Shown: piece after piece, positions 46,719 to 54,774 of the stretch | How the letters are laid out: every line of letters starts with the position of its first letter | Numbering within the stretch: position 1 is the first letter of the stretch | Origin: Chromatiaceae bacterium | GTDB lineage: Bacteria; Pseudomonadota; Gammaproteobacteria; Chromatiales; Chromatiaceae | NCBI GenBank assembly: GCA_016714645.1 | Contig: JADKCI010000004.1 | Span: forward strand, 725,501 to 789,500 | Length of the DNA stretch: 64,000 nucleotides | Reading direction: 5' to 3' | Notes under the pieces: model-generated | The model's database searches: none | The model's input: the letters and a program-made list of their open reading frames with translations, nothing else | What the model was told of the DNA's origin: nothing | Translations under genes and position numbers: made by a program

Positions 46719-48122
46719 ATGGCTGCCCAGACCCTTTATGACAAATTGTGGGACGAGCATCTCGTCCGCTACGACGAGGATGGCACGGCGCTCCTCTACA
46801 TCGACCGCCAGTTGGTCCACGAGGTCACCTCGCCCCAGGCCTTCGCCGGGCTGCGCCTGACCGGGCGCCAGCCCTGGCGGGTCGCGGCCAATCTGGCGGT
46901 GCCCGATCACAATGTCCCCACCACGGATCGCGATAAGGGCATCGTCGATCCGGTCTCGCGCCTCCAGGTGGAGACCCTGGGCCGCAACTGCATCGAATTC
47001 GGCATCACCGAGTTCGGCATGGGGGATCCCCGCCAGGGCATCGTCCACGTCATGGGGCCGGAACAGGGCTTCACCCAGCCGGGCATGACCATCGTCTGCG
47101 GCGACTCCCACACCTCGACCCATGGCGCCTTTGGGGCCCTTGCCTTCGGCATCGGCACCTCCGAGGTGGAGCATGTCCTGGCGACCCAGTGCCTGCTGCA
47201 GCGCAAGTCCAAGACCATGCTGGTCAGCGTCGATGGCCAGTTGGGGCGGGGCCTCACCGCCAAGGACATCGTACTGGCCATCATCGGCGAGATCGGCACC
47301 GCGGGCGGCACCGGTTATGTCATCGAGTTTGGCGGCGAGGCCATCCGGGCCTTGTCCATGGAGGGCCGCATGACGGTCTGCAACATGACCATCGAGGCGG
47401 GGGCCCGCGCCGGTCTGGTGGCGGTGGACGAGAAGACCATCGAGTACGTCCGTGGCCGGCCCTTTGTCGCCCAGGGGGAAGTCTTCGAACAGGCGGCAGC
47501 CCACTGGCGCACCCTGGTCAGCGACCCCGGCGCCCGGTTCGACCGGGTGGTCCACTTGGACGCGGCGGCCCTCAAACCACAAGTCACCTGGGGCACCTCG
47601 CCGGAGATGGTGGTGGCCATCGATGACCGGGTGCCCAATCCCGCCGCCGAGCCCGACCCGACCAAGGCCGCGGGCATGCGCCGCGCCCTGGAGTACATGG
47701 GTCTGGAGGCCGGGACGCCGATTACCGAGATTCGGCCGGACAAGGTCTTCATCGGTTCCTGCACCAATTCCCGCATCGAGGACCTGCGCGCCGCCGCCGA
47801 GGTGATCAAGGGCCGCCGGGTGGCCGCCAGCATCAAGCTGGCCATGGTGGTGCCGGGCTCGGGCCCGGTGAAGGAGCAGGCCGAGGCCGAGGGCCTGGAT
47901 GCGATCTTCCGCGCCGCGGGCTTCGAGTGGCGCGACCCGGGCTGCTCCATGTGTCTGGCCATGAACGCCGACCGCCTGGAGCCGGACGAGCGCTGTGCCT
48001 CCACCTCCAACCGTAATTTCGAGGGCCGGCAGGGGCAGGGTGGGCGCACCCATCTGGTGAGCCCCGCCATGGCCGCCGCCGCCGCCGTGACCGGCCACTT
48101 CGTCGACGTGCGGACGCTTTAA
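46719..48122 (+). CDS. leuC: 3-Isopropylmalate dehydratase large subunit LeuC
   Basis: LeuC, with LeuD, isomerises 2-isopropylmalate to 3-isopropylmalate using a 4Fe-4S cluster. The product is 467 aa. Cluster cysteines are in FIGSCTNSRIEDLR near residue 346 and DPGCSMCLAMN near 407. VPDHNVPTTDR near 66 and GDSHTSTHGAFGALAFGIG near 128 are aconitase-type substrate segments. ATG 46719 has GGAGG upstream. It starts a leuC-leuD-leuB-asd block. Confidence 0.96.
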   Translation: MAAQTLYDKLWDEHLVRYDEDGTALLYIDRQLVHEVTSPQAFAGLRLTGRQPWRVAANLAVPDHNVPTTDRDKGIVDPVSRLQVETLGRNCIEFGITEFGMGDPRQGIVHVMGPEQGFTQPGMTIVCGDSHTSTHGAFGALAFGIGTSEVEHVLATQCLLQRKSKTMLVSVDGQLGRGLTAKDIVLAIIGEIGTAGGTGYVIEFGGEAIRALSMEGRMTVCNMTIEAGARAGLVAVDEKTIEYVRGRPFVAQGEVFEQAAAHWRTLVSDPGARFDRVVHLDAAALKPQVTWGTSPEMVVAIDDRVPNPAAEPDPTKAAGMRRALEYMGLEAGTPITEIRPDKVFIGSCTNSRIEDLRAAAEVIKGRRVAASIKLAMVVPGSGPVKEQAEAEGLDAIFRAAGFEWRDPGCSMCLAMNADRLEPDERCASTSNRNFEGRQGQGGRTHLVSPAMAAAAAVTGHFVDVRTL

Positions 48123-48135
48123 GAGGACCCTGTCA

Positions 48136-48774
48136 ATGGAAAAATTCGCCGATTTCACGGGCAAGGTCTGCCCCCTCGACCGTGCCAATGTCGATACAGA
48201 CGCCATCATCCCCAAGCAATTCCTCAAGAGCATCGAGCGGACCGGCTTCGGGCCCAACCTGTTCGACGAGTGGCGCTATCTGGATCAGGGCGAGCCCGGC
48301 CAGGATTGCACCAACCGTCCGTTGAACATGAACTTCGTCCTCAACGACCCGCGCTATGCCGAGGCCAGCATCCTGCTGGCGTGGGAGAATTTCGGCTGCG
48401 GTTCCTCCCGCGAGCATGCCCCCTGGGCCTTGATGGATTACGGCTTCCGCGTCATCCTGGCCCCCAGCTTCGCCGATATCTTCTTCAACAACTGTTTCAA
48501 GAACGGCATACTGCCGATTGTCCTGGACGCGGCCAGGATCGACTGGCTCTTCTCCCAGGCTAATGGCCCTCGGGCCCTGGAAATCGAGGTGGATCTCCTA
48601 GGCCAGACCCTGACGCCAGTTGGAGGTAAGGCCTTCCCCTTTGATATGGACCCCTTCCACAAGGAATGCCTGCACAAGGGCCTGGACGACATCGGCCTGA
48701 CACTCCATCACGTGGATGAGATTCGGACCTACGAGGAGCGGCGCTGGCGCGAGGCGCCCTGGTTGTTCGTCTAG
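48136..48774 (+). CDS. leuD: 3-Isopropylmalate dehydratase small subunit LeuD
   Basis: LeuD is the swivelling small subunit partnered with LeuC. The product is 212 aa. Family motifs are DRANVDTDAIIPKQFLKSIE near residue 15, NFGCGSSREHAPWALMDYGF near 84, and FADIFFNNCFKNGILPI near 111. It follows leuC after 13 nt with a usual ribosome-binding sequence (AGAGGA). Confidence 0.96.
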   Translation: MEKFADFTGKVCPLDRANVDTDAIIPKQFLKSIERTGFGPNLFDEWRYLDQGEPGQDCTNRPLNMNFVLNDPRYAEASILLAWENFGCGSSREHAPWALMDYGFRVILAPSFADIFFNNCFKNGILPIVLDAARIDWLFSQANGPRALEIEVDLLGQTLTPVGGKAFPFDMDPFHKECLHKGLDDIGLTLHHVDEIRTYEERRWREAPWLFV

Positions 48775-48855
48775 GCGCGCCTCGCCAGCCTTACCCCCGG
48801 GAATTTCATCCGCTTTTTAGCGATAACTCCATCATTCCACAAGGCAACGAGACAC

Positions 48856-49938
48856 GTGAGCAAGAAGATTCTGATCCTGCCGGGCGACGGCATTGGCCCC
48901 GAGATCGTCCATGAGGCCGTCAAGGTCCTGGCCTGTCTGCGCGACGATTATGGCCTGGACATCGCTATGGACGAGGCCCTGGTGGGCGGCGCGGCCATCG
49001 ATGCCACCGGCGGCCCCTTGCCGGAGGCGACCCTGGAGCTGGCCCGGGAGGTCGATGCCGTCCTGCTCGGCGCCGTGGGCGGCCCCAAGTGGGAGCCCCT
49101 CCCCATCGCCATCCGGCCGGAAAAGGGCCTGCTGGGCCTGCGTGCGGGTCTCGGCCTCTTCGCCAACCTGCGTCCGGCCATCCTCTACCCCCAATTGGCG
49201 GCGGCCTCGTCCCTGCGTCCCGAGGTCGTCTCCGGGCTGGACATCGTCATCGTGCGCGAACTGACGGGCGACATTTATTTCGGCCAGCCGCGGGGCACCC
49301 ATGTCCGCGAGGATGGTGAACGCGTCGGCGTCAACACCATGATCTACAGCGAGTCGGAGATCCGTCGCATCTGTCGCGTCGCCTTCGACATCGCCCGCCA
49401 GCGCGGCAAGCGCCTCTGCTCGGTGGACAAGGCCAATGTCCTGGAATGCACCGAGCTCTGGCGTGAGGTGGCGACCGAGGTCGGGGCCGAGTACCCGGAC
49501 GTGGCCCTGAGCCATATGTACGTCGATAACTGCGCCATGCAACTGGTGCGCAACCCCAAGCAGTTCGACGTCATCGTCACCGGCAATATCTTCGGCGACA
49601 TCCTCTCGGACGAGGCCTCCATGCTGACGGGCTCCATCGGCATGTTGCCCTCGGCCTCCCTGGACGAGCACGGCAAGGGCATGTACGAGCCTATCCACGG
49701 TTCGGCCCCGGACATCGCCGGCCAGGGCGTGGCCAATCCGCTGGCCACCATCCTGTCCCTGGCCATGATGCTGCGTTACTCCCTGGGCGACGAAGCCGGG
49801 GCCAAGCGGATCGATCGAGCGGTGACGCGGGTCCTCGATCAGGGGTTGCGGACCGCGGACATTATGTCCACGGGCATGCGGCGGGTCAGCACGTCTGAAA
49901 TGGGCGACGCCGTCGTGGCGGCCCTGAGTGGGGAGTAG
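48856..49938 (+). CDS. leuB: 3-Isopropylmalate dehydrogenase LeuB
   Basis: LeuB oxidatively decarboxylates 3-isopropylmalate with NAD+ in leucine synthesis. The product is 360 aa. GDGIGPEIVHEAVKVL is near residue 10, VRELTGDIYFGQPRG near 134, the metal and substrate site FGDILSDEASMLTGSIGMLP near 245, and the NAD-binding EPIHGSAPDIAGQGVANPLA near 277. The start is GTG 48856. The 81-nt gap after leuD includes no strong terminator. Confidence 0.96.
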   Translation: MSKKILILPGDGIGPEIVHEAVKVLACLRDDYGLDIAMDEALVGGAAIDATGGPLPEATLELAREVDAVLLGAVGGPKWEPLPIAIRPEKGLLGLRAGLGLFANLRPAILYPQLAAASSLRPEVVSGLDIVIVRELTGDIYFGQPRGTHVREDGERVGVNTMIYSESEIRRICRVAFDIARQRGKRLCSVDKANVLECTELWREVATEVGAEYPDVALSHMYVDNCAMQLVRNPKQFDVIVTGNIFGDILSDEASMLTGSIGMLPSASLDEHGKGMYEPIHGSAPDIAGQGVANPLATILSLAMMLRYSLGDEAGAKRIDRAVTRVLDQGLRTADIMSTGMRRVSTSEMGDAVVAALSGE

Positions 49939-49944
49939 TTAGTT

Positions 49945-51060
49945 ATGAATCGAGTCGGTTTTATCGGTTGGCGCGGCATGGTGGGCTCGGTCCTTATGGG
50001 CCGGATGCTGGAGGAAAATGACTTTGCGGTCATCCCGGAGCCCATCTTCCTCACCACCTCCCAGGTCGGCCAGCCCGGTCCGGACGTGGGTCAGGGGGCC
50101 GTGCCCCTGCTCGACGCCAACGACTTGCAGGCCCTGGCCGCCATGGACGCCATCGTCACCTGTCAGGGCGGCGACTATACCAAGGCGGTCTATCCAAAGC
50201 TGCGCGCCGCCGGTTGGAAGGGCTACTGGATCGACGCCGCCTCCAGCCTGCGCATGGAGCAGGAAAGCACTATCATCCTGGACCCGGTGAACCTGGACGT
50301 CATCGAGGCAGCGCTGGGGGCGGGGAAGCGCGACTTCATCGGCGGCAACTGCACGGTCAGCCTGATGCTGATGGCCATCGGCGGCCTCTTCCGCCATGAC
50401 CTGGTGGAGTGGGTTACCTCCATGACCTACCAGGCCGCCTCCGGGGCGGGCGCCAAGAACATGCGTGAACTCCTCTCCCAAATGGGTACCCTCCACGCCG
50501 GCTGCGCCGATTGGCTGGCGGACCCGGCCTCGGCCATCCTGGAGATCGACCGGGTGGTCACCGAGACCATGCGTGGCGGCGGCTTCCCGACGGCAAACTT
50601 TGGGGCCCCCCTGGCGGGCAGTCTCATCCCCTGGATCGACACCCCGCTGGAGAACGGCCAGAGCCGCGAGGAGTGGAAGGGCCTGGTGGAGACCAACAAG
50701 ATCCTCGGCCGCCAGGACAACCCCATCCCCATCGACGGCACCTGTGTACGCATTGGCGCCATGCGCTGCCATAGCCAGGGCCTGGTCATTAAGCTGAAGC
50801 AAAAGGCTCCCCTTGACGAATTGGTGGAGATGATCGCCGGTGCCAACGACTGGGTGAAGGTGGTCCCCAACGAGCGCCCGGCGACGGTCGCCGGCTTGTC
50901 CCCCGCCACCGTCACCGGCACCCTGACGGTGCCCGTCGGCCGGCTGCGCAAGATGAACCTGGGCGACGACTATCTGAACGCCTTCACCGTCGGCGACCAG
51001 TTGCTCTGGGGCGCCGCCGAGCCGCTGCGCCGCATGCTGCGGCTCCTGGGGCAAGGCTGA
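49945..51060 (+). CDS. asd: Aspartate-semialdehyde dehydrogenase Asd
   Basis: Asd reduces aspartyl phosphate to aspartate semialdehyde for lysine, threonine, methionine and peptidoglycan synthesis. The product is 371 aa, the length of the gammaproteobacterial type. VGFIGWRGMVGSVLMGRM near residue 3 binds NADP, the catalytic cysteine is in IGGNCTVSLMLMA near 136, and RIGAMRCHSQGLVIKLK near 269 carries the catalytic histidine. It follows leuB after 6 nt. Confidence 0.96.
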   Translation: MNRVGFIGWRGMVGSVLMGRMLEENDFAVIPEPIFLTTSQVGQPGPDVGQGAVPLLDANDLQALAAMDAIVTCQGGDYTKAVYPKLRAAGWKGYWIDAASSLRMEQESTIILDPVNLDVIEAALGAGKRDFIGGNCTVSLMLMAIGGLFRHDLVEWVTSMTYQAASGAGAKNMRELLSQMGTLHAGCADWLADPASAILEIDRVVTETMRGGGFPTANFGAPLAGSLIPWIDTPLENGQSREEWKGLVETNKILGRQDNPIPIDGTCVRIGAMRCHSQGLVIKLKQKAPLDELVEMIAGANDWVKVVPNERPATVAGLSPATVTGTLTVPVGRLRKMNLGDDYLNAFTVGDQLLWGAAEPLRRMLRLLGQG

Positions 51061-51148
51061 GGTCGGTTTGGTCGTGGGTGGCGCGACATCAGGGACCGGC
51101 GGGGCTGCGCAACCCCCTCGGCTCCCGGTGTGTGACTGACGCAAGTCC

Positions 51149-53923
51149 ATGTCCTGCTGCCTGAAACAGGCCTCCGTTCTCTCCTTGGCCCTGCTGCCGG
51201 CCCTCGCCGGGGCCCTGGGGTTGGGCGGTATCCGCGGCGAATCCGCCCTCAACGAACCCTTCCTGGGTCGGATCGAGCTTAACGGTGTCGCCCCGGAGGA
51301 ACTGGATGGGGTCAAGGTATTTCTGGCCCCCGAGGCCGAGTTCACCAAGGCCGGCTCCCCTCGGTCCGATTTTCTGACCGGCCTGATCTTCGTCCCCGAG
51401 GTCTCCCCGGAGGGCAAGGTCCAGGTGCGGGTCACCAGTACCAAGCCCATTCGCGAGCCCTACCTGGACTTTCTTGTCGAGGTCACCTGGCCCAAGGGGC
51501 GTCTGGTCAAGGGCTACACGGTCCTGCTCGATCCCCCGACGACGCTGCATCGGCCGCCGCCCAAGGTGACGCCGCCCAAGGCCCTGGCGCCGGCACCCGT
51601 CGCCGCGCCGGCCTCGCCCTCTACCGCCCCCCCGGACAGGTCGCCGGTCTTCGCGGGGCAAACGGCCAGCCCGTCGCCCCAGGCCCGGGTGCCTGCCCCT
51701 GCGCCGCTCCCGCCGCCCCCCACCGGCTATCCTCTGCGCTATGGCCCGGTGCCCTCCGGGGGCAACCTGACCAGCGTGGCCCGGCGCATGGCCCCCGAGG
51801 GCGCCAGCCAGGCCCAGACGGCCCTGGCCATCTATCGCGCCAACCCTCAAGCCTTCGGTGGCGGGAATATCAATAAGATCAAGGCGGGTGCGCGCCTGGA
51901 GATACCGCGCCCCCATCTGATTTTTGCCTTTGACGCGGAGACGGCCAAACAACAGTACCTGGCCGCTCAGCGTGGACAGCCGCTGCCCCCCCTGCCGGTG
52001 ACGCCTCAAGACGGGGCCCCGGGCTCGGAACCTATCCAGGATCGGCTGGAAATCGCCACGCGGGAGCCGGATCTGGCCGGCGCGGGCCTGGCGACCGCCA
52101 GTGTCCCGGCGTCGCCCACCGCCCGGCCACCCGTCGCCAGCCCCCCGTCGTCCGAATCGGGCGCCGCCAGCCCCGCGCGGGTGGCGCCCGAACTGGCCCT
52201 GGTCGAGCGTGAGATCCTGCTGGTGCGGGAGATGGCCGAGAGCGGTCGCCAGGAGACGGCGGACCTGCGGGGGCGCATCAGCCGGCTGGAGGACCACCTC
52301 TCGGACATTAAGCGGCTCCTGGAACTGAGCAATGCCCAACTGGCCCAGTTGCAGGGTGCCGGGGCCCGAGGTGAACCGGCGGGGAATGTCGGGCGGCTGG
52401 AAACCGATCCGGGCGAACGGATTTCGGCACCGGGCCCGATGCCCGGGAGCCCGGCCCCGGTCGAGTCCCAGCCTGAATCTCCGCCCAAGCCGGAGGCTCT
52501 ACCTGAACCATCGCCTAAACCCGAGTTGGCGGTCAAGACATCCCCTCCGCCCCGCCTAGTCCAGGAGCCCCCACCCCCGGAGTCTTCCTTCCTCGATGAT
52601 GTTTCGAGTTGGGCCTTGGTAGCGGGTGGTCCGCTCCTCATCCTGCTGCTGGGTCTGCTGTTCCTGGTAAGACGGCAAAATCAGACCAAAGAGGCAGCGG
52701 ATCTTCCGGAGCCGGACCGGGCGGAGGTGGCCTTGGCCGAGAGTCCGCCCGCTTCGGCCATGGAGCCCGCTCTACTAGAGTCAAAGCCAAACAGGTTATC
52801 GGCCATGATCACCAAGGTCCGCGAGTGGGCCGCCCAGGCCGTCAGGAAGCCTAAACCGCCCGAGGCTTTGCCACCGAGCTTCGCTAGTTTGCTAAAGCCC
52901 GGGCCAGCAGAAGTCACTGCCGGGAGTCCGGCAGTCATGCCGGCAGTCCCGAGTCCCCAGCAGGGCCCGCCTTTGGCTCCGGATCCAAAGTCGAGCCCCT
53001 CGCCCGTCGCGGTGGCCGCGCCGGGGGTTGCGGCCGTCCAGCCTCTGGAGGAAGCCCATGGTTCCCAGCCGCTGGCCCTCAAGTCCCTGGCGCTCGCGGC
53101 CGCCGCCGCGGGAGAGGTCTTGGCGGAGTGGGAGGAACAGGCCGAGGCAGCCCTGACTCCGACCTTGGGGGTGACCCCGGCAAGGCCCTCCCCGGGGATG
53201 ATGGACAGCCTGGATCTGGATGTCCCGCTGGAGGCGGCGGCCAAGGCTTCGCCATCGGCACCCGCCAAGCCCAGCGAGGAGCCCTACGAACTGGACCTCT
53301 CGGATCTGGAGGGCTGGGATCTGGGTATGTCATTGACGCCGAATCCGCCCGCGACACCCGCCGCGCCCCAGGAGCCCCTCGACCCCGTGACTCCTGCCCT
53401 TGGCAACCTGGTGCTTGCCCCCCAGGCCTCCAGTCCCGAGCCGGTCCTGGATCTGGCCGCTGGCGACTTTGACCTGGATCTTGATAGCCTGGGCAAGCTG
53501 GGCTCTGCCGCGGCTGACCAGCCTCGGGAACCCCTGATGGATCTCGATCTGAACCTCGACGATCTCATGGATCTTGACCTGTCGGCCTTTGCCAGTGGGG
53601 GCCATCAGGCCGAGCAACCCCAGGCAGCCCCTGCCGCCAGCCTGACCCTGGATTGGGGGGCACTGGGTTTTGAGTTGGAACAGGAAGAGGCCCCGCCAGA
53701 GGAGCACCTCCCCGAGACATCCTCTCCCGATACCGATTTCCCCGCGGACTTCCCCATGGATGCCGCTCCCTGGGACGAGGTAGGGATCAAACTGGACCTG
53801 GCGCGCGCCTATCTACAGATGGATGACCCGGAGGCGGCCCGCGCCATCCTGGTCGAGACCATCGCCGAGGGCACAGGCGATCAGATTGCCGAGGCCAAGG
53901 CCATGCTGGCGCGGCTGGAGTGA
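51149..53923 (+). CDS. fimV: FimV-like inner-membrane hub protein
   Basis: FimV proteins organise polar structures, type IV pili and cyclic-AMP signalling at the pole. The product is 924 aa. It has a signal-like N terminus, then the FimV N-terminal domain (about 20-130: ESALNEPFLGRIELNGV), a LysM-like segment (NLTSVARRMAPEGAS, about 205-255), a short coiled coil near 350-400 and one transmembrane helix near 487-508. A long acidic, Pro/Ala-rich cytoplasmic tail ends in the FimV C-terminal domain (IKLDLARAYLQMDDPEAARA near 880). The order asd-fimV-truA is conserved in gammaproteobacteria. The stop overlaps the truA GTG. Confidence 0.9.
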   Translation: MSCCLKQASVLSLALLPALAGALGLGGIRGESALNEPFLGRIELNGVAPEELDGVKVFLAPEAEFTKAGSPRSDFLTGLIFVPEVSPEGKVQVRVTSTKPIREPYLDFLVEVTWPKGRLVKGYTVLLDPPTTLHRPPPKVTPPKALAPAPVAAPASPSTAPPDRSPVFAGQTASPSPQARVPAPAPLPPPPTGYPLRYGPVPSGGNLTSVARRMAPEGASQAQTALAIYRANPQAFGGGNINKIKAGARLEIPRPHLIFAFDAETAKQQYLAAQRGQPLPPLPVTPQDGAPGSEPIQDRLEIATREPDLAGAGLATASVPASPTARPPVASPPSSESGAASPARVAPELALVEREILLVREMAESGRQETADLRGRISRLEDHLSDIKRLLELSNAQLAQLQGAGARGEPAGNVGRLETDPGERISAPGPMPGSPAPVESQPESPPKPEALPEPSPKPELAVKTSPPPRLVQEPPPPESSFLDDVSSWALVAGGPLLILLLGLLFLVRRQNQTKEAADLPEPDRAEVALAESPPASAMEPALLESKPNRLSAMITKVREWAAQAVRKPKPPEALPPSFASLLKPGPAEVTAGSPAVMPAVPSPQQGPPLAPDPKSSPSPVAVAAPGVAAVQPLEEAHGSQPLALKSLALAAAAAGEVLAEWEEQAEAALTPTLGVTPARPSPGMMDSLDLDVPLEAAAKASPSAPAKPSEEPYELDLSDLEGWDLGMSLTPNPPATPAAPQEPLDPVTPALGNLVLAPQASSPEPVLDLAAGDFDLDLDSLGKLGSAAADQPREPLMDLDLNLDDLMDLDLSAFASGGHQAEQPQAAPAASLTLDWGALGFELEQEEAPPEEHLPETSSPDTDFPADFPMDAAPWDEVGIKLDLARAYLQMDDPEAARAILVETIAEGTGDQIAEAKAMLARLE

Positions 53924-54762
53924 CGGCGGCGGCCTTGGGTGGCGCCCCCCTGGGTCCCGAAACCAGCTCCCCGGCGGGCCTGATCCGTATCGCCATGGGC
54001 ATCGAATACGACGGCAGCGCCTTCCATGGCTGGCAGCTCCAGGACGGTGCCCGCTCCGTCCAGGGCGAGGTGGAGGTGGCGGTGTCGCGGGTCGCCGATC
54101 AGCCGATCCGGGTCCATTGCGCGGGGCGCACGGACCGGGGCGTCCATGCCCTGGAGCAGGTGATCCACTTCGACACCCGGGCCCAACGCCCCGAGCGGTC
54201 CTGGGTCCTGGGAACCAATGTCAACCTGCCCCCGGAGGTGGCCGTGGTCTGGGCCCGGCCCGTGGACCCGGCCTTTCACGCCCGTTTCAGCGCCATCGCC
54301 CGCCACTACCGCTACCGCATCCTGTGCCGGCGGACGCGCTCGCCCCTGGACCGGGATCGGGCGGTCTGGCTGCACCAGGAACTGGACCTGGCAAGGATGC
54401 GGGCGGCGGCCTCGCTTCTGGTCGGGGAGCATGATTTCTCCAGCTTTCGCGCCCAGGCCTGTCAGGCCAAAAGCCCCGTGCGCCGGGTTCATTATTGCGA
54501 CCTGAGCCAGGAGGGAGAGCGTCTGGAGCTGAGGATCGGCGCCAATGGCTTCCTGCACCACATGGTGCGTAACATCGTCGGCGTCCTGGTGGCCATCGGC
54601 CGGGGCGAGGCAGAGGTCGGCTGGGTCGAAGAGCTGCTGGCGATTCGCGACCGCGCCCGTGGCGGGGTCACGGCGCCGCCCCAGGGCCTCTACTTCGTGC
54701 GGGCGGATTATCCGGCGGAATTCGAATTACCCCAGAGGGTTATGGAGGTACCTTACGGATGA
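53920..54762 (+). CDS. truA: tRNA pseudouridine(38-40) synthase TruA
   Basis: TruA converts U38-U40 of tRNA anticodon arms to pseudouridine. The product is 280 aa. The catalytic aspartate is in HCAGRTDRGVHALEQ (near residue 69). MGIEYDGSAFHGWQLQDG near 26, FHARFSAIARHYRYRI near 120 and HDFSSFRAQACQAKSPVR near 170 are family-typical. GTG 53920 overlaps the fimV stop (GTGA), giving a 25-residue extension before IRIAMGIEYDG. An internal ATG 53995 would remove part of the first strand, so the upstream start is preferred. Confidence 0.93.
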   Translation: MTAAALGGAPLGPETSSPAGLIRIAMGIEYDGSAFHGWQLQDGARSVQGEVEVAVSRVADQPIRVHCAGRTDRGVHALEQVIHFDTRAQRPERSWVLGTNVNLPPEVAVVWARPVDPAFHARFSAIARHYRYRILCRRTRSPLDRDRAVWLHQELDLARMRAAASLLVGEHDFSSFRAQACQAKSPVRRVHYCDLSQEGERLELRIGANGFLHHMVRNIVGVLVAIGRGEAEVGWVEELLAIRDRARGGVTAPPQGLYFVRADYPAEFELPQRVMEVPYG

Positions 54763-54774
54763 CCCGCCCCCTTC

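Noticed and set aside
46719..48122. Aconitase or homoaconitase instead of LeuC
   Set aside because: Length, the adjacent small-subunit gene and leuB indicate isopropylmalate dehydratase.
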